DNA from: JANNVK01 sp031430435
Lineage (GTDB): Bacteria > Acidobacteriota > Blastocatellia > Pyrinomonadales > Pyrinomonadaceae
Length of the DNA: 64,000 nucleotides
Assembly (NCBI GenBank): GCA_031430435.1
Contig: JANPBM010000119.1
Span: 1-64,000, forward strand
Direction of reading: 5' to 3'
This document shows positions 9,203 through 17,415 of the stretch, one piece after another. A program made the translations under genes and the position numbers. Numbering within the stretch: position 1 is the first letter of the stretch; each line of letters begins with the position of its first letter. Below the pieces are notes generated by a model. It searched no databases, had not been told where the DNA came from, and saw only the letters and a program-made list of their open reading frames with translations.

Positions 9203-9490
9203 ACTGATGTTACGCAAAATTACTTTTTAAAGTCGCTGAAAGCGACAAATTTAATAGCGTAGGGTGCAGTGAGTGTAGCGAATGAAACCCTGCGTTGAAA
9301 TACCAAAACGTTTGCTCGCTGAAAGTGAGCAATAAACCGCGTTGATAATAATTCAACGTTTGTTCGACACTTTCAGCGTCGAAACCTTTGATTACCGGCT
9401 TCGTCGGGTGTCGCTCATTACATTCGCTTTACCCGACGCTATTATATTTGTCACCTGCGGCGACTAAAAACTAATTTGCGTAACATCAGT
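9203..9490. mobile_element. MITE-like element, copy 1 (288 bp)
   Basis: The element is bounded by perfect terminal inverted repeats ACTGATGTTACGCAAA (left; the right end carries the inverse) and flanked by near-identical 5-bp sequences TAGTA/TAGCA, a likely target site duplication. It has no transposase gene. The interior contains several small inverted pairs (GTCGCTGAAAGCGAC; GTAGGGTGCAGTG with later CCCGACGC). A second copy with the same termini lies at 29203-29445. Confidence 0.8.
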
Positions 9491-9498
9491 TAGCAAAT

Positions 9499-9526
9499 AA
9501 AAAAGGAACGGCGTTGAAACCGTTCC
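9499..9526 (-). terminator. Intrinsic terminator of the M4 protease gene
   Basis: On the minus strand GGAACGG, an 8-nt loop and CCGTTCC are followed by TTTTTTATTT, about 30 bp after the protease stop codon. Confidence 0.8.
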
Positions 9527-9557
9527 AAGTTTTTGTCAAATTTAATTGAAGTTGTTT

Positions 9558-11690
9558 TTATTGTAAAACTGCATCGTCAACACGGAAGGTTGTAATCAAT
9601 GAACTGTCCATTGTCGAACGGAATTGAATCCGGACGGTTTGACCTTTATACGCCGCGACATTCAACGATTTTTGTTGATAGCCTGCCGGAGTTTTGTTCA
9701 AATTGCTGTATGTTGCCAATGTGGTCAGCAACGTTCCGCTTGTGTTTCTTACCTCAACAAACAATCTGTCGTAAACCGTTGTGGTCGTTGTTTCAGCCGA
9801 AGTTGTGTTAACCCAGAAACTTAAAGTTCCGGTTGCGGTTGTCGGAATTGCAACGGTTTGATAGCTTGTTCCGGTTGCGCTGTTTGCCAGTCCCATCGAA
9901 ATATAGCCTGTTCCTGTGCGTCCCAAAGTTCCGCTTGCCGTGTAGCTTACGCCTGTACCTGAATTGATCCAAGGCGAAATGCTTGTTTCAAATCCGCCGT
10001 TGACTAAGAGATTAGTTCCGGGAACAGGAGTCGGTGTAGGTGTCGGAGTTGCTCCGCCGGGACACGCTCCAACGCCGATTGCACACCAAGCGGTAGCAAT
10101 TGTGTTGTATTGTGTGCTGGTTGCACCGAATAAATCTGTCGCAGAGTTTAATAATGCTGTTCTGGCTGCGGCAAAATTTGTTCCTGCGGTCATATAAACA
10201 GACAATCCGCGATAGTAAATTTTCTCGGCATCGGTTGCACCCATTCCGGTTGTCGTAACACCGCTTAAATGGTGCGTTCCGCCTTCAGAAGACAAATAGA
10301 ATGCTTTGTTAAGTATTCCCGAATTTGTATGAACTCCGCCGCTGTCTGCGGTTCCTGTGTAACGTTCGGTATAGTGATCGGGATTTCCGCCGGTTGTTTG
10401 CGTTCCGCTTCCGTGCGTATTAGCCATATAGCGAAGTGCATCGCCGGCTGTTCCGGGCGTGTAGCATTGCTCGCCGATCTTCCATGTATCGGAATTGGTT
10501 ACACCGCCGCGAGTATATCTTTCGACCATTGCACCAAAAATATCAGACATTCCTTCGTTCAAAGCACCTGATTCATTAGCGTAGGTTAAATTAGCAGTTT
10601 TTTCGGTAACGCCGTGCGTCATTTCGTGTCCGGCAACATCAAGCGTAACTAAAGGCGAAAATGTTGAACCGTTTCCGTCGCCGTAAGTCATCTGATTATT
10701 AAACCAAAACGCGTTATTGTAAGCACCGCTTGTTCCGAAGTGAACGCGTGAAACAATCATTGCCGCACCGGTTGCCGCAGATGTTGTTGTTCCCGGACCG
10801 CCTGTTCCGTCGATTCCGTTGCGTCCGTGGATGGCTTGATAATAATCGAATGTTTTGACCGCGCCGTATTGAGCATCAACACCTGCACGCTGAATTGTTG
10901 TATCCCAAACATCATCGGTATCGGTGTAACGCGATTGTGTTCCGCCTGTTCCGGTTGATTCGTTTCCGGTGCTGTTCATATTGAACGTACCGATTTTTTT
11001 GGTTGTATCTTCTAAATAAAATGTTGCACCGACGCTGCTTGTGTTCAGCGTAACTGTTCCGCTGTAAAGCGAATTACCTGTCGCGGTTTGAAGATTATTA
11101 TATTCAAAAACTTTCTCGCCTGTTTGCGCGTCGATAAAAACAACCGGTGCGGACGTTTCTTTTGTGCCGTCAAGCCGTTGCGTCACAACGCGATAAACCA
11201 AGCGATCGCGATCGGCGGCGCGGAAAATCCACATATCGACTTTTGCGTCGTCAGTCATTTTCGCGCGACCGCTGTAATTGCCGATAACAGCTGAAATCGC
11301 ATCTTCTTTCGACAAATTCGGTTCGGTATTAACCGCCAAATTTGTTTTCAAAGCGTCCGTGATTGTTGCCAAAGAACCGTCTTTGCGTAAATGCACAATC
11401 GCTTCGCCTTCCCACACGGGAATACCGCCAAGAGTTTGTTGAACCTTGGTATGCGCCATTTTCAGACTGTCAATTTCTACTTTGCTGACTTGAAATTCGT
11501 CGATGTTACCGACTGCCGATCGAGCCGCGCGATCTCTTAAAACGCCTAAACTTATTTGTTTAGCAGTTTCAATTTCGTCCGCCGAACCGTTGATAAACAG
11601 ATTGTTGCCGGCATCTGCTTGTTTTGAAATTACGCCAAAAATCACCATCGCAATGGCAATCACCGAAAGAATACATAAATTTTTTTTCAC
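9558..11690 (-). CDS. Secreted M4 (thermolysin-family) metalloprotease with C-terminal jelly-roll domain
   Basis: A 710-residue zinc endopeptidase starting at a GTG with GGGAGA upstream. A signal peptide (about 1-27) is followed by an FTP/PepSY propeptide. The catalytic domain contains HEMTH near residue 355 with NEGMSD as the third zinc ligand region and DSGGVHTNSGILNKAF carrying the transition-state histidine, so it looks active. A Pro-Thr linker (TPTPTPTPVPG) near residue 550 leads to a 150-residue beta-sandwich beginning NLLVNGGFE, a domain type common on secreted hydrolases for substrate binding. It is transcribed alone, with a strong terminator downstream. Confidence 0.92.
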   Translation of the reverse strand: MKKNLCILSVIAIAMVIFGVISKQADAGNNLFINGSADEIETAKQISLGVLRDRAARSAVGNIDEFQVSKVEIDSLKMAHTKVQQTLGGIPVWEGEAIVHLRKDGSLATITDALKTNLAVNTEPNLSKEDAISAVIGNYSGRAKMTDDAKVDMWIFRAADRDRLVYRVVTQRLDGTKETSAPVVFIDAQTGEKVFEYNNLQTATGNSLYSGTVTLNTSSVGATFYLEDTTKKIGTFNMNSTGNESTGTGGTQSRYTDTDDVWDTTIQRAGVDAQYGAVKTFDYYQAIHGRNGIDGTGGPGTTTSAATGAAMIVSRVHFGTSGAYNNAFWFNNQMTYGDGNGSTFSPLVTLDVAGHEMTHGVTEKTANLTYANESGALNEGMSDIFGAMVERYTRGGVTNSDTWKIGEQCYTPGTAGDALRYMANTHGSGTQTTGGNPDHYTERYTGTADSGGVHTNSGILNKAFYLSSEGGTHHLSGVTTTGMGATDAEKIYYRGLSVYMTAGTNFAAARTALLNSATDLFGATSTQYNTIATAWCAIGVGACPGGATPTPTPTPVPGTNLLVNGGFETSISPWINSGTGVSYTASGTLGRTGTGYISMGLANSATGTSYQTVAIPTTATGTLSFWVNTTSAETTTTTVYDRLFVEVRNTSGTLLTTLATYSNLNKTPAGYQQKSLNVAAYKGQTVRIQFRSTMDSSLITTFRVDDAVLQ

Positions 11691-11903
11691 GCTCAGTTGT
11701 CTCCCTTAGAATATAAACATTAACCTTTCCGACAGGTTATTTTATCAAGCCGAATAAATAATTGATTGACTTAAAGCGAAAATAGTTTTCGATTACTAAA
11801 ACTTGCTGTAAACTCGGAATCTTATGTAAAACTTGTTTTGGGATAGTTAAAAGAATACGAGCAATAAATTGCAGTAATTTAATTATTAACATCAAGGTTT
11901 ATT

Positions 11904-12344
11904 ATGTCAAGCATAAACAACCGGAACGCGGCAATGAGCGGCTTTTTTATGACAATGAACGATTTCAAACCGGTAATTTCGTGGAACGAAGTTTCGGAAA
12001 TTCACAAAGTCCGGCACGGAATTTATCAGCGAAACGGCGAACTGATTTCGCTGCTCACGGATTTCGGCAAACTGACACGTTGTTATCCCGATTTTCACGG
12101 CGATAAACCGGACGAAATTTTTTACACGGGATCGGGCAGACGCGGCGACCAAAAATTAGACGCGGCAAATCGGGCGTTGATAAAAGCAATCGAAACAAAA
12201 GTAAAAGTACCGCTCTTTTGCAAATTAAAAGTTGGTCAATGGGAATTTTTAGGCTTGCATCAAGTTACAAACGCCGAATATATTTTCGACGAAACAACGG
12301 CGAGAATGGTTTGGAAATTTACACTTAAACGCAAAGAAAGTTGA
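11904..12344 (+). CDS. Stand-alone SRA/YDG-like protein (candidate modified-DNA reader)
   Basis: A 146-residue soluble protein. The segment DEIFYTGSGRRGDQKLDAAN followed by RAL and, 25 residues later, WEFLGLHQV resembles the core of SRA-YDG domains (DEI-x-YTG-x-G...DQ-x-L...N-x-AL...Y-GLY-V), which flip and read methylated cytosine and occur in McrA/ScoMcrA-type restriction enzymes. No HNH or other nuclease domain is fused, and no partner nuclease is adjacent; tyrS follows 45 bp downstream. Start choice is uncertain because Met residues also occur at 11 and 16. The family assignment is by motif resemblance only; it could be another beta-barrel family. Confidence 0.5.
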   Translation: MSSINNRNAAMSGFFMTMNDFKPVISWNEVSEIHKVRHGIYQRNGELISLLTDFGKLTRCYPDFHGDKPDEIFYTGSGRRGDQKLDAANRALIKAIETKVKVPLFCKLKVGQWEFLGLHQVTNAEYIFDETTARMVWKFTLKRKES

Positions 12345-12389
12345 TTTCTTGAATTTACCGGTTATCATTTACAATTTACTATTATCTTT

Positions 12390-13583
12390 ATGACTATCGA
12401 CGAACAAATTGCATACCTTAAAAAAGGCACAGTTGAACTTATCCGCGAAGAAGATTTGCGAAAAAAGCTCGAACGTTCCGCCAAAACGGGTAAACCTCTG
12501 CGGATTAAACTCGGTGCCGATCCGACCGCTCCCGATATTCACATCGGACACACGGTTGTTATCCGCAAACTGCGTGCGTTTCAAGAACTCGGACACACGG
12601 CGATTTTTTTAATCGGCAGTTTTACCGGAATGATCGGCGATCCTTCCGGCAAAAATTCAACTCGTCCGCCCTTAACGCGAGAAGAAATTGACGCAAACGC
12701 CGAAACTTACAAAACGCAGATTTTCAAATTGCTTGACCCCGAAAAAACCGAAATCCGTTTCAATTCCGAATGGATGGACAAATTTTCCGCCGCCGATTTT
12801 GTCAAACTTAATTCCCGCGTCACGGTCAAGCAAATTTTGGAACGCGATGATTTTGAAAAGCGGATGCGTGAGGAAAAACCGATTTCCCTGCACGAACTTC
12901 TGTATCCGCTGGTGCAAGGTTACGATTCGGTCGCACTCGAAGCCGACGTTGAACTCGGCGGAACAGATCAAAAATTCAATTTATTGGTCGGGCGAAATTT
13001 GCAGCGTGAATACCGGCAAGAACCGCAGGTGATTATGACAACGCCGCTGCTCGAAGGTTTGGACGGCGTAAATAAAATGTCGAAATCGCTGAATAATTAC
13101 ATCGGAATCAACGAGCATCCAAACGAGATGTTCGGCAAAGTGATGTCAATTTCCGACGATTTAATGTGGCGATATTACGAACTTTTGACAGATTTAACGC
13201 CGGCGGAAATCGAAAAAATGAAGTCGTCGGACGAAAATCCGCGAAACTTGAAAGTTAATTTGGCAAAGTTAATTGTCCGTGATTTTCACTCGATTGACGA
13301 TGCAAACAAAGCCGAAGAAAACTTTGTCAATCAATTCAGCAAAGGAAATTTGCCGGATGAAATCGAAGAAAAATCAATCGCCGCAGGAACTTACAAACTG
13401 ATTGAATTATTGCTCAACACAAATCTTGTCGCGTCAAAAGGCGAAGCAAAACGCTTAATCGAGCAAGGCGGCGTAAAACTAAACGGCGAAAAGGCGACCA
13501 ACGCAAACTCTGAAGTCGAGCTTAAAGACGAGATTTTACTGCAAGTCGGCAAACGTAAATTTTTAAAAGTTAAAGGCAAATAA
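12390..13583 (+). CDS. tyrS: Tyrosyl-tRNA synthetase
   Basis: A class I aminoacyl-tRNA synthetase charging tRNA-Tyr, 397 residues. The ATP-binding HIGH motif is at about 51-54 (PDIHIGHT) and KMSKS near 229 (VNKMSKSLNNY). The C-terminus carries an S4 RNA-binding domain (EAKRLIEQGGVKLNGEKA). The architecture fits the TyrRS subgroup typical of many Gram-negatives. The stop codon is 1 bp before the start of the RDD gene, so the two are probably co-transcribed. Confidence 0.96.
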   Translation: MTIDEQIAYLKKGTVELIREEDLRKKLERSAKTGKPLRIKLGADPTAPDIHIGHTVVIRKLRAFQELGHTAIFLIGSFTGMIGDPSGKNSTRPPLTREEIDANAETYKTQIFKLLDPEKTEIRFNSEWMDKFSAADFVKLNSRVTVKQILERDDFEKRMREEKPISLHELLYPLVQGYDSVALEADVELGGTDQKFNLLVGRNLQREYRQEPQVIMTTPLLEGLDGVNKMSKSLNNYIGINEHPNEMFGKVMSISDDLMWRYYELLTDLTPAEIEKMKSSDENPRNLKVNLAKLIVRDFHSIDDANKAEENFVNQFSKGNLPDEIEEKSIAAGTYKLIELLLNTNLVASKGEAKRLIEQGGVKLNGEKATNANSEVELKDEILLQVGKRKFLKVKGK

Positions 13584-13584
13584 A

Positions 13585-14418
13585 ATGTCATCACAACTAA
13601 TCGAATCACAGGAAACTTTAATCATCGAAACGCCCGAACGTGTTCAACTCGAATTCGCGTTGGCTTCAATCGGCAACCGCTTTTTGGCGTGTGCGATCGA
13701 CCATTTGATTCAATTTATTACGATTATTTTGGTTTGGCTCGGAGCAATCCTGCTGCTTTCGACAAGTCCGACGAGCGAAGTCGACGAAGTTTTTGCCGAA
13801 GCTCCGAAATGGATAATTGCAATTTTATTGATTGTCCTTTTTCTGCTTTTCACAAGTTATTTTGCGATATTCGAATGGCTTTGGAACGGTCAAACGCCGG
13901 GCAAAAAACTGTTGAAATTGCGTGTGATTCGTGAAGACGGACGACCCGTTACACTTTGGGAAACAATCGCCAGAAATTTGATGCGGTTGTTTGACATAAT
14001 GCCGTTTCCCTTTTATTCGATTGGGTTTATCGCCGTTTTTCTCAGTCCGCGAGACCAACGAATCGGCGATTTATTTGCAGGAACGGTAGTTGTCCGCGAA
14101 CGTGCGGACGAAGCTCCGACATTTGATGCCGTGTTCGCCGACCCGATGGCGGATTCCGCGTTTCGGCGGTTGCAGAAACAGACAAATTTTATCGCAGATT
14201 TATCGAATTTGACCGAAAAAGAGATTGACGTAATCGAAACATTTTTGCGAAGACGTTGGGATTTGCCCGACAAACAACGGCTTTGGATGGCGTGGCGGGT
14301 CGCCATTCCGATAATGTTTAAGCTGAAACCGAATTACGATTCGACGACTTTTACCTACGAAGGCTTTTTGGAAGAACTTATTCACCGCGTTTATGCCCGA
14401 AATCGGTTTGTGAATTAG
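13585..14418 (+). CDS. RDD family membrane protein
   Basis: A 277-residue inner-membrane protein. The RDD domain covers about residues 25-175, with NRFLACAIDHLIQF as the Arg/Asp signature, three hydrophobic segments, WNGQTPGKKLLKLRVI between helices and RIGDLFAGTVVV at the end. A soluble C-terminal segment of about 100 residues follows. The family is membrane-bound and mostly of unknown role (some members are linked to Na+/H+ exchange). It follows tyrS with one base between them and overlaps the convergent gene at 14415 by 4 bp. Confidence 0.85.
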   Translation: MSSQLIESQETLIIETPERVQLEFALASIGNRFLACAIDHLIQFITIILVWLGAILLLSTSPTSEVDEVFAEAPKWIIAILLIVLFLLFTSYFAIFEWLWNGQTPGKKLLKLRVIREDGRPVTLWETIARNLMRLFDIMPFPFYSIGFIAVFLSPRDQRIGDLFAGTVVVRERADEAPTFDAVFADPMADSAFRRLQKQTNFIADLSNLTEKEIDVIETFLRRRWDLPDKQRLWMAWRVAIPIMFKLKPNYDSTTFTYEGFLEELIHRVYARNRFVN

Positions 14419-15215
14419 AATCTGCGTTTTCTTTGTATTTCTTTCCAAATAATTGTCGCAACATTGTCTTTTTGTTCCACAATCCGGAATGCGTATATAA
14501 AGTCAAAATTAAAATGCGTGCCTTCAACTACGTCGAAAAATATCGAGCGAAGCAAGTATGTATGATTTAACGTTAATTTACTTGACGCAAGCAAATTCAG
14601 ATTTTTATAACTGACTCCGGTTTTTAAGTGTTTCTGAACTTTCTCTTTTTCTGAATCAAAAAAATTAAAACTTTTCATATTAACGACTTCAATGCTTTTC
14701 GCCTCAACTTTCACGATTGAAATATCACCTAAATCGACCAAAATTTGTGTCCATTCAGGGTTGCTGTTCGCAAGTAAATCGTCATTCCGATAGCCAATGT
14801 TCCCAAAAAATAATTGATTATAATCTCGATGATAAAAAGAATAATGCGAACCGGCAGAAAACTCTGATTGTTCAAAACATTTTTCATTATTCAAATCAAT
14901 GATTCGATTATTTCCGCATTCATCATTCCAAAGTTTTACAATCTTCAGTTTTTTATTTCCTTTAATCAAGTCTTTGTCAGCGTCATTTATCTTAAGTCTT
15001 TTTTTTAAGTTTAACGGCAGTTTGATTGAAGTTATTAACTTTGATTTTGGTGTTCTTTTGGACAGTTCCAAATCTTTTTTGACGGCTGCGCGGATTCTTT
15101 CTTCTTCAGCTTGGGCTTCTTGGCGATTAGCTTCTGCCTGTGAAGACGGCGGTAGTTGAGCAAATATATTTAACGTAACCACAAGCGAACAAACAAGAAC
15201 AATCAGTTTCATCAT
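14415..15215 (-). CDS. Secreted protein of unknown function
   Basis: A 266-residue protein with a signal peptide (MMKLIVLVCSLVVTLNIFAQ). A Glu/Arg/Gln-rich helical stretch (residues 28-50) follows, then a mixed alpha/beta region with two Cys (DECGNN and EKCFEQ) that could pair. I recognise no family. It is the gene after gatB on the same strand (13 bp apart) and may be read through from it. Confidence 0.65.
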   Translation of the reverse strand: MMKLIVLVCSLVVTLNIFAQLPPSSQAEANRQEAQAEEERIRAAVKKDLELSKRTPKSKLITSIKLPLNLKKRLKINDADKDLIKGNKKLKIVKLWNDECGNNRIIDLNNEKCFEQSEFSAGSHYSFYHRDYNQLFFGNIGYRNDDLLANSNPEWTQILVDLGDISIVKVEAKSIEVVNMKSFNFFDSEKEKVQKHLKTGVSYKNLNLLASSKLTLNHTYLLRSIFFDVVEGTHFNFDFIYAFRIVEQKDNVATIIWKEIQRKRRF

Positions 15216-15228
15216 AAGCTTCTCCTAA

Positions 15229-16698
15229 TCATAATTTAGCTTTCAAAATTTCATTCACAACCTTCGGATTTGCTTTTCCGCCCGATAACTTCATTGTTTG
15301 TCCGACAAAAAAGCCGAATAATTTGTCATTTCCGTTTCTGTATGCTTGCACTTGATTATCGTTATTTTTGATAATTTCGTCAACAATTTTTTCGATTGCC
15401 GCGACATCTGATATTTGCTCGAATCCTTTTTCTTTAATGACAACATCTGCCGTTTTTCCGCTTGCAAACATTTCGATTAAAACTTCTTTCGCTTGATTAT
15501 TGTTGATACTTCCCACGTCCAAAGTTTTGATTAAATCGGCAAGATTTTCAGGCGAAACGGTTGATTCGGAAACGCTTTTATTTGAATTATTTAACTCCCG
15601 CAATAATTCAGACAAAATAAAGTTCGCCGAAACTCGCGGATTATTCGAGGCTTTCGCGGTTGATTCGTAAAATGCCGCCAGTTCTTTTTCGCCAACCAGT
15701 TGCGAAGCGTCCGCGTATGACAAACTGTATTCCGACATAAATCTGTCTCGCATTGCATCAGGTAATTCGGGCATTTCCGCTTTAATTTTGGCGATAAATT
15801 CTTGTGTTACAACGAGCGGCTGTAAATCGGGTTCGGGAAAATATCGGTAATCGTGAGCGTCTTCTTTCGACCGCATAACGCGAGTTTTATTATTTTTATC
15901 GTCCCACAAACGAGTTTCTTGGTTTACGCCTTCGCCCGTTTCGTGTGCCTCGATTTGTCGCTCGATTTCGTATTCAATCGCTTTTTGCATAAATCGAACA
16001 GAGTTTAAGTTCTTTAATTCCACTTTCGTCCGAAACTCAGGTTCACCGATTTTGCGGACGGAAACATTCGCTTCGCACCGCAAATTCCCTTTTTCCATAT
16101 CGGCATCAGACGCACCGACCCATTGCAACGCCCGACGGACGTGATTAACGTAATCGTATGCTTGCCACGAACTTCTAAAATCAGCCTTTGTCACAATTTC
16201 ACCGAGCGGCGTTCCCGCCCGATTAAGGTCAACATACGAAAATTTATCGACTTCGGGCAAACCTTCGTGGACATTTTTGCCTGCGTCTTCTTCAAGGTGC
16301 ATTCGCTCGATCCGAATTTTCATCGGCTTAAATTCTTTTGCCCGACCGTTTTCGTCGCGTTCGGCGGTCATAATTTCAAGTACGCCGTTGGCAGAAAAAG
16401 GTTTATCGTATTGCGAAATTTGATAACCTTTCGGCAAATCGGGATAAAAATAATTTTTGCGTGAAAAGATCGAAGTTTCTTGCACCTCTAACCCCAACGA
16501 CAACGCCGCTTTTGCTCCAAGCTCGATGACCTTTTTGTTCAAAACAGGCAACGCTCCGGGCAATCCGAGACAAACCGGACAAGTGTTCGAGTTTGCATCG
16601 TGTCCAAAACTTGTGGCACAACCGCAGAAAATCTTAGTTTCCGTCGCAAGTTGTGCGTGAATTTCCATTCCGATAATTACTTCCCAACCGTTTTTCAT
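15229..16698 (-). CDS. gatB: Aspartyl/glutamyl-tRNA amidotransferase subunit B
   Basis: A 489-residue subunit of GatCAB, which converts Glu-tRNA-Gln and Asp-tRNA-Asn to the cognate amide forms. The N-terminus MKNGWEVIIGMEIHAQL, the zinc-site Cys residues (FCGCATSFG and NTCPVCLGLPG), the GatB signature DADMEKGNLRCEANVS and the C-terminal Yqey tail (NEILKAKL) are all present, so the copy is full length. gatA and gatC are not in the window. Its ATG overlaps the stop of the HNH gene (ATGA), and its first 29 bases are duplicated upstream at 17384-17412. Confidence 0.96.
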   Translation of the reverse strand: MKNGWEVIIGMEIHAQLATETKIFCGCATSFGHDANSNTCPVCLGLPGALPVLNKKVIELGAKAALSLGLEVQETSIFSRKNYFYPDLPKGYQISQYDKPFSANGVLEIMTAERDENGRAKEFKPMKIRIERMHLEEDAGKNVHEGLPEVDKFSYVDLNRAGTPLGEIVTKADFRSSWQAYDYVNHVRRALQWVGASDADMEKGNLRCEANVSVRKIGEPEFRTKVELKNLNSVRFMQKAIEYEIERQIEAHETGEGVNQETRLWDDKNNKTRVMRSKEDAHDYRYFPEPDLQPLVVTQEFIAKIKAEMPELPDAMRDRFMSEYSLSYADASQLVGEKELAAFYESTAKASNNPRVSANFILSELLRELNNSNKSVSESTVSPENLADLIKTLDVGSINNNQAKEVLIEMFASGKTADVVIKEKGFEQISDVAAIEKIVDEIIKNNDNQVQAYRNGNDKLFGFFVGQTMKLSGGKANPKVVNEILKAKL

Positions 16699-16700
16699 AA
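16669..16700. repeat. 32-bp direct repeat, downstream copy (gatB start region)
   Basis: This 32-bp block contains the gatB start codon and first nine codons. It is identical to 17383-17414, and the bases on either side of the two copies differ. The two copies bracket precisely the HNH cassette (16701-17382). Confidence 0.95.
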
Positions 16701-17138
16701 TTCGTTTATTTTTTCTAATGCTTTTTTATTCGGAAAACGCTTTCTAAAAGTTAGTTCTTGACGCTCAATTAATCTCACTTTATTGTTAAATTGTAAAATT
16801 CTTTCAGTAGCTTCGCCAATTTTTGAAATTGCCTCAATCTTATCTTTTTTTAGTTTGAAATGTTCGTTCCATTTATCAATTCGTGGATTAAAAAATCTGA
16901 TAAATTCGCCTGTTTGCCAATCAATCGAGGTTAAATCCGTGCCTTTGAAACGATTGCAAAAAGCACAAGAATACGCAAGATTTTCAAATTTTGACGAACC
17001 GCCGTGTTTTCGACTGATAATATGCTCCACTTCGCAACCGTAAAATGCGTCTTCATAACTAATAAGACAATATTCGCACAAATAATCGGCTCTTCCGGCA
17101 ACTTTTTCTCTGAGTTTTTTACTGATGTAACGACTCAT
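16695..17138 (-). CDS. HNH endonuclease-family protein
   Basis: A 147-residue protein with a zinc-finger HNH nuclease core: LCEYC near residue 20, the catalytic CEVEHIISRKHGG, and SCAFCNRFKG as the second CxxC. Cys pairs and the His motif are intact, so it should bind zinc and could cleave DNA. Its start overlaps the stop of the preceding 79-residue gene by ATGA, and its stop overlaps the gatB start by ATGA, giving an unbroken chain of coupled starts. A pair of a small helical protein and an HNH protein like this recurs in other genomes, to my recollection, without an established role. Defence, homing and toxin-antitoxin functions are all possible. Confidence 0.85.
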   Translation of the reverse strand: MSRYISKKLREKVAGRADYLCEYCLISYEDAFYGCEVEHIISRKHGGSSKFENLAYSCAFCNRFKGTDLTSIDWQTGEFIRFFNPRIDKWNEHFKLKKDKIEAISKIGEATERILQFNNKVRLIERQELTFRKRFPNKKALEKINEL

Positions 17139-17374
17139 TTAGTTACATATTGACGAGCTTTCGCCTTTGCCAATCTCATTAAATGTTCGATTTGCATATA
17201 ATGGTCAAGCTCCGATTTTTCGTCCGCCGACAAACCTTCTTCGCGTTCGCGGTCGATTAAATCAAACACACGCTTTTTAGTTTTTTCCGAAGGACGAAAG
17301 GCAATCACATTTTGCGGGCTTGAACCTGCGGCAATAAACTCAACAAATTCGTCATATACTCTGGCAACGTTCAT
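17135..17374 (-). CDS. Small conserved partner of the HNH protein
   Basis: A 79-residue charged helical protein starting at MNVARVYDEFVEFIAAG; a longer frame from TTG at 17401 would read into the duplicated gatB sequence and is less likely. It contains IAFRPSEKTKKRVFDLIDRE and ELDHYMQIEHLMRLAKAKAR, typical of the small gene that accompanies HNH genes of this kind. Its ATG overlaps the TGA of a 13-codon leader made from the duplicated gatB start, so it is probably translated by coupling. It could be an antitoxin, a specificity factor or a structural partner of the nuclease. Confidence 0.75.
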   Translation of the reverse strand: MNVARVYDEFVEFIAAGSSPQNVIAFRPSEKTKKRVFDLIDREREEGLSADEKSELDHYMQIEHLMRLAKAKARQYVTK

Positions 17375-17412
17375 ATTTTTACTCCGATAATTACTTCCCA
17401 ACCGTTTTTCAT
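17371..17412 (-). other. 13-codon leader peptide derived from duplicated gatB start
   Basis: The upstream 32-bp repeat keeps the gatB start codon. Translation gives MKNGWEVIIGVKI and then TGA, which overlaps the ATG of the 79-residue gene (ATGA). The first ten codons are identical to gatB. It sits 3 bp after the stop of the DUF4238 gene. Translation of the leader is inferred, not shown. Confidence 0.55.
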
Positions 17413-17414
17413 AA
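17383..17414. repeat. 32-bp direct repeat, upstream copy
   Basis: Identical to 16669-16700. Together they look like a target duplication, or recombination scar, made when the HNH cassette entered at the gatB start codon. Confidence 0.95.
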
Positions 17415-17415
17415 A

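Noticed and set aside
8926..9207. Open frames of seven-residue leucine-rich repeats on both strands
   Set aside because: They follow necessarily from a 21-bp period without stops; no ribosome site or conserved start, and the two strands are equally open.
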